A stretch of DNA of 5,814 bases from positions 1 through 5,814 of the forward strand of contig JANQHY010000173.1 of assembly GCA_028282395.1 (NCBI GenBank), in the 5' to 3' direction. Below the pieces are notes generated by a model. The model saw only the letters and a list, made by a program, of their open reading frames with translations. It had not been told where the DNA came from and did not search any database. A program made the translations under genes and the position numbers. Below, piece by piece: positions 1 to 4,894 of this stretch. The stretch is from Gammaproteobacteria bacterium (GTDB lineage: Bacteria > Pseudomonadota > Gammaproteobacteria > UBA12402). Every line of letters begins with the position of its first letter. Positions within the stretch are counted from its first letter, which is position 1.

Positions 1-126
1 GTCAGTTACTGCGACAGCTGGCATATTGAGTTCGGCGCAGCGCTTCACCAGTGGTTTGATGCGGATAATACCATCAAGTAGTGAGAACTCACTGTGCAGA
101 TGGAGATGGGCAAATGTTGTTGTCAT
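1..126 (-). CDS. dnaE: DNA polymerase III alpha subunit, N-terminal fragment (42 codons; runs off the left edge)
   Basis: DnaE is the catalytic subunit of the replicative polymerase. Only the start of its N-terminal PHP domain is in the window. The visible protein begins MTTTFAHLHLHSEFSLLDG and continues through IIRIKPLVKRCAELNMPAVAVTD, which matches the family opening closely (an F-x-HL-x-x-HS-E-x-S-x-x-DG motif followed by MPA-x-A-x-TD). Residues H7 and H9 form an H-x-H pair, the first metal-binding motif of PHP phosphoesterases. The ATG lies only 9 bases after the stop of the MNT-HEPN gene. No clear Shine-Dalgarno sequence precedes it, so translational coupling is likely (inference). Its position downstream of rnhB matches the usual gammaproteobacterial order. 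Identity is secure; the rest of the gene is outside the window. Confidence 0.93.
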   Translation of the reverse strand, partial: MTTTFAHLHLHSEFSLLDGIIRIKPLVKRCAELNMPAVAVTD

Positions 127-135
127 AGTCTGTAT

Positions 136-1002
136 TTAAGCTAACCGGTCAATATAGGATCCACAGATCTCTTTAGTGATATCATGCAGCTTGCGTACCT
201 GATTTTCAAGGATTGTGAGCTCTTCTATCTTTACTTGAAAGGATTTTTTATAGCGTGCATCAATATAGGACTTGCTTAATAGCTTAAATAATCGCTTCTC
301 TTCAGTCGTTGATTGAGGGAAGACGCTATAAAGGCGTGGGTCAATATTCGCTGCCTGACAGCCAAGCTTATAGAGGTTATGTGTGCGTGGCTTATAGGCG
401 GTGAAAACCAGCAGAGCAGCGGCATAGGTACGCTCTACGGCCTGATGGAGAGAGAAAGCAGCAATACAGTACTGTTTCTCTTTGACCGCATAAAGATATT
501 GTGAAAAATAGCCTTTAGCACTATTAAACCAGTAGTTGAAGTCATTTTCTGCCAACTGACGTTGCTCTTGGGCACTTAATTTACGCCGTTCAGAGAGGTG
601 AAATTGACCAGAATCGTAAAGAATAATTCCCTCTGTTTTAATATCACAGAAAAAGTATTGGCCACGCTCAAGCTCCTCATTAATATCATTGATATCATGG
701 CTGATGATATTCACCCAAGTTTGAATGGCAGGATTACGTTCGATAATACGATTGATTTTATCCCACGTGCCAATTGCTTGTGCCCGTTTTGCGGTATCAG
801 TAATAGCAAGAATATCATAATCACTTTCATACTCATGCAGCACATTGTTACGCGTTAATTTGCGGTCTTCAACCCAAGTATTGCGTGCATAACTGCCAAA
901 CAGAATCAGCATTTCTATTTTGGCATATTTACAAATCGTGCGCGTGATCTCTTCAAGTTCTTGTTGTTTGTTTTTAGGTAAAAAGCTGATCGATTTTTTC
1001 AT
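136..1002 (-). CDS. Single-chain MNT-HEPN protein (nucleotidyltransferase fused to HEPN domain), function unknown
   Basis: This 288-residue protein has two domains. Residues about 20-135 form a minimal nucleotidyltransferase of the polymerase-beta/kanamycin-nucleotidyltransferase fold: the signature GSYAR is at 36-40, and the metal-binding pair D61 and D63 sits in ESDYDILAI. A 20-residue insert containing WVED separates the two motifs. Residues about 150-285 form an alpha-helical HEPN domain, with HQAVER at 186-191, KPRTHNL at 204-210 and SYIDARY at 245-251. This domain order and these motifs recall a bacterial family of one-chain nucleotidyltransferase-HEPN proteins; its reaction and substrate are not established to my knowledge. 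The HEPN part shows no R-x4-6-H ribonuclease motif, so RNase activity looks unlikely (inference). Transfer of a nucleotide to a protein, RNA or small molecule is possible. The start is supported by TGAGGAG at 1014-1020, although its 11-base spacing is long. The gene lies 19 bases after rnhB and 9 bases before dnaE, so it is probably co-transcribed with both. Confidence 0.88.
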   Translation of the reverse strand: MKKSISFLPKNKQQELEEITRTICKYAKIEMLILFGSYARNTWVEDRKLTRNNVLHEYESDYDILAITDTAKRAQAIGTWDKINRIIERNPAIQTWVNIISHDINDINEELERGQYFFCDIKTEGIILYDSGQFHLSERRKLSAQEQRQLAENDFNYWFNSAKGYFSQYLYAVKEKQYCIAAFSLHQAVERTYAAALLVFTAYKPRTHNLYKLGCQAANIDPRLYSVFPQSTTEEKRLFKLLSKSYIDARYKKSFQVKIEELTILENQVRKLHDITKEICGSYIDRLA

Positions 1003-1021
1003 CGGGTATTATGCTCCTCAA

Positions 1022-1615
1022 TTAACGGTGTTTTCTCTTGGCAGCCGCCCTGACGGGGGCAAATGTCTGCCGATGAATGACAGTTGCACCAAGCTGTTTT
1101 AATGCAGCGAGATGAACTTTGGTGCCATAGCCTTTATGGGTGGCTAAATTATAGCCGGGATACTGGCTGTCTAGCTGCTGCATCTCACGATCACGTGTCA
1201 CTTTCGCTAAAATTGAAGCAGCACTGATCATTTTAAACCGCTGATCACCTTTTATGACCGCTTGGCACGGATAGTCAATATCAAGCGTGTGTGTGCCATC
1301 AACCATTACCTGGTGTGGCGGAAGCGTTAATGCTAGTACAGCACGCCGCATAGCAAGCAGTGAGGCATGAAAAATATTTAGCGCATCAATCTCATCAACG
1401 CTAGCTTGACCAATACTATATGCTATTGCATGTGTGCGGATCTCATCAAAGAGATGGTCGCGCTGTTGTGCCGAGAGCTGCTTGGAGTCACGCAATCCTG
1501 CAATAGGACGCTGAGGATCGAGAATGACCGCGGCAGCAACAACTGGTCCAGCAAGTGCGCCGCGCCCGGCTTCATCAACACCGGCAATTCTATCATTCTC
1601 AATCGTTGTTTCCAT
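1022..1615 (-). CDS. rnhB: Ribonuclease HII
   Basis: RNase HII cuts the RNA strand of RNA-DNA hybrids and starts removal of single ribonucleotides misincorporated into DNA. The chosen product is 197 residues, the usual size. It carries IAGVDEAGRG at 10-19, with catalytic D14 and E15, the third acidic residue D106 in VDG, the conserved ISAASILAKVTRD run ending at the fourth acidic residue D142, and the HKGYGT motif at 160-165. The frame stays open upstream to an ATG at 1747, but that would add 44 residues of hydrophobic sequence foreign to the family. A good promoter (-10 at 1658-1663) also lies inside that stretch, so the ATG at 1615 is preferred, although only a weak ribosome binding site precedes it. 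The residue after GRG is Ala where Pro is usual. It is first in a probable rnhB, MNT-HEPN, dnaE operon. Confidence 0.95.
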   Translation of the reverse strand: METTIENDRIAGVDEAGRGALAGPVVAAAVILDPQRPIAGLRDSKQLSAQQRDHLFDEIRTHAIAYSIGQASVDEIDALNIFHASLLAMRRAVLALTLPPHQVMVDGTHTLDIDYPCQAVIKGDQRFKMISAASILAKVTRDREMQQLDSQYPGYNLATHKGYGTKVHLAALKQLGATVIHRQTFAPVRAAAKRKHR

Positions 1616-1657
1616 GTTGGTAGTTATTACCACATCTTTCTCTATCTTCGAAGCGCT

Positions 1658-1686
1658 ATTGTAGAAGAGGTAAATGAGAAAGACAA
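1658..1686 (-). promoter_or_regulatory. Candidate sigma70 promoter for rnhB (and probably MNT-HEPN and dnaE)
   Basis: On the minus strand, TTGTCT (1681-1686, 4 of 6 consensus bases) is followed after exactly 17 bases by TACAAT (1658-1663, 5 of 6). Transcription would start near 1651, giving a leader of about 35 bases before the ATG at 1615. This supports that ATG over the one at 1747. Found by reading only; no experimental support. Confidence 0.55.
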
Positions 1687-1763
1687 TAAGTAGTTGATAG
1701 AATTTATGATCTGTTAATGTTTTACAGAAGTCATGGCTAAATGCCACTATAGAGAGAAAAAGG

Positions 1764-1792
1764 TTGATTTATACACAGGCCGATAGTAAAAT
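1764..1792 (+). promoter_or_regulatory. Candidate sigma70 promoter for the ABC transporter operon
   Basis: TTGATT (1764-1769, 4 of 6 consensus bases) and TAAAAT (1787-1792, 5 of 6) are separated by the optimal 17 bases. The predicted start is about 1799, immediately before a run of eight T at 1800-1807. This leaves an untranslated leader of about 150 bases before the permease ATG. The promoter diverges from the rnhB promoter, with 77 bases between the two -35 hexamers, so a shared regulator could bind between them (inference). Confidence 0.5.
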
Positions 1793-1837
1793 GGCTACGT
1801 TTTTTTTATTAGAATTATTACAAGATGAGGAAGTAAG

Positions 1838-1879
1838 GTGAACGAGTTAAACTCACAACCTCCAAGTAAACCGCAGTAG
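1838..1879 (+). CDS. Possible 13-residue leader peptide upstream of the ABC permease
   Basis: A GTG start at 1838 is preceded at a 6-base spacing by GAGGA (1827-1831), a good ribosome binding site. It opens a frame reading MNELNSQPPSKPQ (GTG read as Met) and ends at TAG 1877-1879. The stop codon falls in the four-base loop of the hairpin at 1870-1885, so a translating ribosome would melt that hairpin. No run of a single amino acid codon suggests classical attenuation, although two adjacent prolines (residues 8-9) could slow a ribosome. So short a frame could easily be chance. It is listed because of the well-placed binding site and its position in a long leader. Confidence 0.25.
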   Translation: MNELNSQPPSKPQ

Positions 1880-1885
1880 TGCGGT
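1870..1885 (+). promoter_or_regulatory. Hairpin in the ABC operon leader
   Basis: ACCGCA-GTAG-TGCGGT is a perfect 6-base-pair stem with a 4-base loop. It could be enclosed by a second pairing of AACTC (1850-1854) with GAGTT (1887-1891). The same AACTC is also part of a local palindrome GAGTTAAACTC (1844-1854), so two alternative folds exist on paper. No T-run follows, so it is not an intrinsic terminator. I could not match it to any riboswitch class I know. Confidence 0.4.
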
Positions 1886-1913
1886 AGAGTTCGTTTATCC
1901 TTTGCCATCACTG

Positions 1914-1941
1914 CTGCATTGAAAACATAACAATGTGGGAG
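1914..1941 (+). promoter_or_regulatory. Hairpin overlapping the permease ribosome binding site
   Basis: CTGCATTG (1914-1921) can pair with CAATGTGG (1931-1938) as an 8-base-pair stem with two G-U pairs and a 9-base loop. The 3' arm takes in the first two G of the Shine-Dalgarno sequence GGGAG (1937-1941), which lies 7 bases before the permease ATG at 1949. The stem could therefore limit translation initiation, but it is modest in strength and no ligand or protein partner is evident. Confidence 0.3.
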
Positions 1942-1948
1942 AGTCCTG

Positions 1949-3688
1949 ATGGCTACTTTATTGCCTATTGGTCATATGGCCGCGTTAAAATCGGCTAATC
2001 GTTATGATGGTCTGATTCTTTTCTTAGTGTTGATAACAGCACTTCTATTAACATTTGGTTACTATTCAATGCATGGCGTATATCAGCAACATCAGCTGTT
2101 ATCGTTGTCATTGAACTGGCAGGCATTACCGTATTATTCATTACGAACAACGATGCGCCTGTTATTTGGACTATTTTGGTCATTTCTGTTTGCATTGATG
2201 GCCGGCACGTTAGCAGCAAAAAATCGCCATGCTGAACGCTTGATTCTACCTTTTATTAATTTTATGGAGTCAGTGCCATTATTGGGATTTTTAACTTTTA
2301 GTAGTGCCTTTTTTATGTCGCTCTACCCACATAATATTATGGGTATTGAGTATGCAGCAATCTTCGCTGTATTTACTGGGCAAGCTTGGAACATGGCATT
2401 AACTGTCTATCAGACTTTACGGATTGTTCCACCTGAGTTACTTGAAGCAGCTCAAGCATTTCAATTAAGTCGTTGGCACTGTTATTGGAAAATTGAGTTA
2501 CCGTATACAGTCCCTGGACTATTATGGAATACCATGGTATCGCAGTCAGCTGCCTGGTTTGCATTAGTGGCAACAGAAGCGATTCCACTTAATGGTGTTA
2601 CGGTCGATTTGCCTGGTGTTGGTGCCTATATTCAAGTGGCGCTTGACCATGCGGATTATTCGGCGATTTTTGCCGCGATCATAGCGCTAGTTGTGAATAT
2701 TGTTATCATGGATCAACTTTTCTTTCGACCATTGGTAAGATGGGCAGAAAAATTTAACTATACACAGACAATGGCCCAGCGCCATCATAGCTCTTGGATT
2801 TATCAAGTTGTGACAAAATCACAACTTAGCCGCTATCTCTGCTATAAAATATGCTTACAATTATCGCGCTTAAGTTATGTAGTGAAAAAAACTGTTTACA
2901 ATAGTTGCCAATTTGTTATGCGAATTTATAACCATCTCATGACACCAATGGTTAAGAATTTTTTCCTTGGGCTTTGGTATCTTTGCATAGTGTTAGGATT
3001 GGCGTCGACAGTGATGGTGTTGTGGAAATACTTGCCCGGTTTTGCCATCGGTCATATGAGTTATTTAATGCTATTGACAACATTACGGGTTGCAGTGGCA
3101 ATGTTACTTAGTTTACTTATTTTTGTGCCATTGGGTGTCATTATTGGTCTTAATCCGCGGCTGGTTAAATTTTTGCAGCCCATTATTCAAATTTTAGCGG
3201 CACTGCCACCAAATATTCTCTATCCAATTATGGCAGCATTATTGATAACGTTTCACCAAAGTTTGGGTTGGTGGTCAATCGGATTCATCATGTTAGGGAC
3301 ACAATGGTACATATTATTTAATGTCATTGCTGGGGTGAGTGCACTGCCACAAGAGCTGCGTGATGTCACTAGCAATTTCCAAGTGAAAGGTTATCTGTAT
3401 TGGCGTCATGTAATTATTCCAGCGATTTTTCCTTATATTGTTACCGGAATTATTAGTGCAGCGGGAGGTGCGTGGAATGCCGATATTACTGCAGAATTTA
3501 TTCAGTGGGGTAAAAATACGCTACAAACGCCAGGATTAGGGGCTTATATTGCTACCACTACAACAGATAATCTTAACCATCAAGCAGCCTTGGGTTGCAC
3601 ACTAATGTGTGGACTTGTTGCGTTATGCATTATCTTTGTTTGGCGACCATTATATCGTTTGGCAGAGACACGCTACTGTATTCGTTAA
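1949..3688 (+). CDS. Fused, duplicated ABC transporter permease (NitT/TauT-like anion importer type)
   Basis: This 579-residue inner-membrane protein would form the whole translocation channel of an ABC importer in one chain. Two homologous halves are visible. Each has several hydrophobic segments (about 21-39, 66-90, 98-122, 131-155, 190-210, 236-256; then 337-359, 373-400, 410-433, 441-463, 493-510, 547-566). Each also has a cytoplasmic EAA coupling loop: ELLEAAQAFQL with WKIELP at 163-185, and ELRDVTSNFQV with WRHVIIP at 469-491. Each half ends with a similar GVGAYI/GLGAYI stretch and a RPL motif. A polar linker rich in Tyr and basic residues (about 265-335) joins them. The layout fits the duplicated permease group COG4986, described as anion transport; the substrate is not deducible. 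The start at 1949 follows GGGAG with 7-base spacing. The ATPase gene begins 26 bases downstream, and no binding protein is encoded nearby. Leucine codons are TTA/TTG-rich compared with lepA. Confidence 0.87.
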   Translation: MATLLPIGHMAALKSANRYDGLILFLVLITALLLTFGYYSMHGVYQQHQLLSLSLNWQALPYYSLRTTMRLLFGLFWSFLFALMAGTLAAKNRHAERLILPFINFMESVPLLGFLTFSSAFFMSLYPHNIMGIEYAAIFAVFTGQAWNMALTVYQTLRIVPPELLEAAQAFQLSRWHCYWKIELPYTVPGLLWNTMVSQSAAWFALVATEAIPLNGVTVDLPGVGAYIQVALDHADYSAIFAAIIALVVNIVIMDQLFFRPLVRWAEKFNYTQTMAQRHHSSWIYQVVTKSQLSRYLCYKICLQLSRLSYVVKKTVYNSCQFVMRIYNHLMTPMVKNFFLGLWYLCIVLGLASTVMVLWKYLPGFAIGHMSYLMLLTTLRVAVAMLLSLLIFVPLGVIIGLNPRLVKFLQPIIQILAALPPNILYPIMAALLITFHQSLGWWSIGFIMLGTQWYILFNVIAGVSALPQELRDVTSNFQVKGYLYWRHVIIPAIFPYIVTGIISAAGGAWNADITAEFIQWGKNTLQTPGLGAYIATTTTDNLNHQAALGCTLMCGLVALCIIFVWRPLYRLAETRYCIR

Positions 3689-3714
3689 CAACTGTTTTAT
3701 ACGGGGGAATGATT

Positions 3715-4473
3715 ATGAACAATTCATCTAATATAATACTTCACGCTCAACAAGTCGTTAAATACTTTACTGAGCAAGGGCATAGCTATCAAGCACTGGA
3801 AACAATTAATTTTCAGCTTAAGTCGAATGAAATTGTTGCGATTATCGGGCAATCGGGTTCAGGAAAGTCTACCTTTTTGCGTTTGTTAGCGGGTCTACTT
3901 ACTCCCTGTTCGGGAGCAGTCTATTTTCGCCAACAACCTATCACAGGACCATTGCCACAAGCTAAATTAGTCTTTCAAAATTATGCCTTGCTGCCGTGGA
4001 TGAGTGTCTTTGAAAATATTGCTATCGGATTAAAAGCGATGAATGTCGCCCCGGCCTTGATTAAACAGCGGGTTGAAGCAATGGTTGAAATGATAGGTTT
4101 AAATGGTTGTGAGCAGGCATTACCAACGCAACTTTCTGGTGGTATGAGTCAGCGTGTCGGCTTTGCACGTGCATTAGTGACCGATCCAGAAGTTCTGCTG
4201 CTTGATGAACCGTTTTCAGCCCTCGATGCAATGACTAGTCGTCATCTACGTCAGGAGCTTCTTATGTTATGGCAACAACAGAAACTCAGTACCAAGGCAA
4301 TTGTCATGGTTACCCACGATATTCGTGAGGCGATTGAGATGGCAGATCGTATTATTCTTTTTGCTAGCCATCCAGGACGAATTGTGCGGGAGTTAATACT
4401 ATCACAACAGGATAGAGCACAGCCATTAAAATTAGAGCAGCATATTTATGAAATGATGATGGCGGCTGCATAA
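3715..4473 (+). CDS. ABC transporter ATP-binding protein (NitT/TauT family)
   Basis: This 252-residue cytoplasmic ATPase would power the permease encoded just upstream. All the nucleotide-binding motifs are intact: Walker A GQSGSGKST at 45-53, Q-loop Q88 in VFQNYALLPWMSV, signature LSGGMSQR at 140-147, Walker B VLLLDEP at 160-166 with catalytic E165, D-loop SALD at 168-171 and switch H201 in THDIREA. The ALLPWMSVFENI segment and a C-terminal SHPGRIVRE stretch are typical of the nitrate/sulfonate/taurine importer ATPases. The protein ends near the core domain and lacks the long C-terminal extension seen in some ATPases paired with duplicated permeases. The start at 3715 is chosen because GGGGG (3703-3707) lies 7 bases upstream. 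The ATG at 3709 would be too close to it, and longer starts would overlap the permease gene. Co-transcription with the permease is almost certain. Confidence 0.92.
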   Translation: MNNSSNIILHAQQVVKYFTEQGHSYQALETINFQLKSNEIVAIIGQSGSGKSTFLRLLAGLLTPCSGAVYFRQQPITGPLPQAKLVFQNYALLPWMSVFENIAIGLKAMNVAPALIKQRVEAMVEMIGLNGCEQALPTQLSGGMSQRVGFARALVTDPEVLLLDEPFSALDAMTSRHLRQELLMLWQQQKLSTKAIVMVTHDIREAIEMADRIILFASHPGRIVRELILSQQDRAQPLKLEQHIYEMMMAAA

Positions 4474-4528
4474 CTACTATTTTTTATTAGTGTGGGAATT
4501 TATCGCTTGCTATATAATTGTTCATTTC

Positions 4529-4620
4529 CGTCGTCCCGAGGTGTATAGCACCGAAGCGATCCAGCAACAGGGATGATAGTAGCTTCAGAGCTGGATTGCT
4601 TCGCTACGCTCGCAATGACA
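4529..4620. repeat. Imperfect palindromic intergenic repeat, about 92 bases
   Basis: The two arms are inverted copies. GAAGCGATCCAGC (4553-4565) pairs with GCTGGATTGCTTC (4590-4602) over 13 positions with a single G-U pair, around a 24-base loop. An outer stem pairs 4529-4540 with 4609-4620 less perfectly (about 9 of 12 counting one G-U). The left arm has an extra small hairpin GGTG-TATAG-CACC (4540-4552) that is absent from the right arm. The right arm's core, GGATTGCTTCGC followed by GCTCGCAATGAC, resembles a palindromic repeat dispersed in many bacterial genomes, whose chance translations include strings like LLRYARND. Here the left arm looks degenerate. In RNA it would form a long hairpin and might act as a transcript end or stabiliser. 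Copies elsewhere in the genome cannot be seen from this window. Confidence 0.7.
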
Positions 4621-4771
4621 ATTTTAGTGGTCTGTTACAACACTACTATCGTCGGAAAATCGCTGATGGCATTAAAACTGTGATGCATAATGCTATGACA
4701 AATCTGCCTGATTATGTCCGATGTATTGAGATGCCTATCCCTCATTGAGGAGGATAATGGCGGTGTGTTGA

Positions 4772-4800
4772 TTGAAACTTGGTTGCTGCTGATGTACTCT
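4772..4800 (+). promoter_or_regulatory. Weak candidate promoter for lepA
   Basis: TTGAAA (4772-4777, 5 of 6 consensus bases) is followed after 17 bases by TACTCT (4795-4800), which keeps only the first two and the last consensus positions (3 of 6). Transcription would start near 4807, about 90 bases before the GTG. Listed as the best of several poor options; lepA could instead be read from further upstream. Confidence 0.2.
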
Positions 4801-4845
4801 CTCCCTTTAGCCTATCGCGCGCTTTAGCGGCGTTTGGCGGGGAGT

Positions 4846-4862
4846 GGCTGTCGAAGGCAGCC
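4846..4862 (+). promoter_or_regulatory. GC-rich hairpin in the region upstream of lepA
   Basis: GGCTGTC-GAA-GGCAGCC forms a 7-base-pair stem (one G-U pair) with a three-base loop, followed by TTAAATTAAAA. It ends 32 bases before the lepA start. The T content after the stem is low for an intrinsic terminator, so it may be a weak terminator of incoming transcripts or a leader structure. Confidence 0.35.
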
Positions 4863-4894
4863 TTAAATTAAAAGTGTGAGAACCAGGTGAATAG

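Larger units (their letters stand above)
4474..4894. other. 421-base gene-free stretch between the ABC operon and lepA
   Basis: No convincing gene is seen on either strand. No clear intrinsic terminator follows the ATPase stop; the T-rich run at 4480-4485 lacks a stable preceding stem. A TATAAT at 4513-4518 has no acceptable -35 hexamer at the right distance. The stretch contains the palindromic repeat (4529-4620), a weak promoter candidate (4772-4800) and a GC-rich hairpin (4846-4862). The octamer ACTACTAT occurs at 4473-4480 and again at 4642-4649 on either side of the repeat, probably by chance. A strong ribosome-binding-like GAGGAGG at 4746-4752 leads only to a four-codon frame. Confidence 0.7.

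Noticed and set aside
136..1002. Two-gene type VII HEPN/MNT toxin-antitoxin module
   Set aside because: There is only one reading frame carrying both domains, and the HEPN part shows no R-x4-6-H-x-Y motif. A classical toxin-antitoxin pair is not supported.
1406..1693. 95-codon plus-strand frame opposite rnhB
   Set aside because: It lies antisense to the clearly coding rnhB frame and shows no domain or ribosome binding site.
1779..1807. Intrinsic terminator ending in the T8 run
   Set aside because: The only stem before it is four pairs (GGCC with GGCT, including a G-U) around an 11-base loop, and no plus-strand gene lies upstream to be terminated.
1799..1948. Known riboswitch (TPP, guanidine, cobalamin, SAM, fluoride classes considered)
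   Set aside because: None of the conserved core sequences I know for these classes is present. A covariance search was not possible here.
3595..3714. Longer ATPase start overlapping the permease end
   Set aside because: The extra 40 residues do not resemble an ABC ATPase N-terminus, and GGGGG at a 7-base spacing clearly marks the ATG at 3715.
4473..4649. ACTACTAT copies at 4473-4480 and 4642-4649 as a target-site duplication of the repeat
   Set aside because: They are 48 and 21 bases away from the element ends rather than adjacent, and the first copy overlaps the ATPase stop codon; chance is more likely.
4518..4748. 76-codon plus-strand frame starting inside the palindromic repeat region
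   Set aside because: It reads straight through the repeat and yields RAGLLRYARND, a typical chance translation of this kind of element. It has no good ribosome binding site and no family resemblance.
4714..4827. 37-codon ATG frame upstream of lepA (MSDVLRCLSL...)
   Set aside because: No Shine-Dalgarno sequence, no recognisable domain, and in a region that otherwise looks non-coding.
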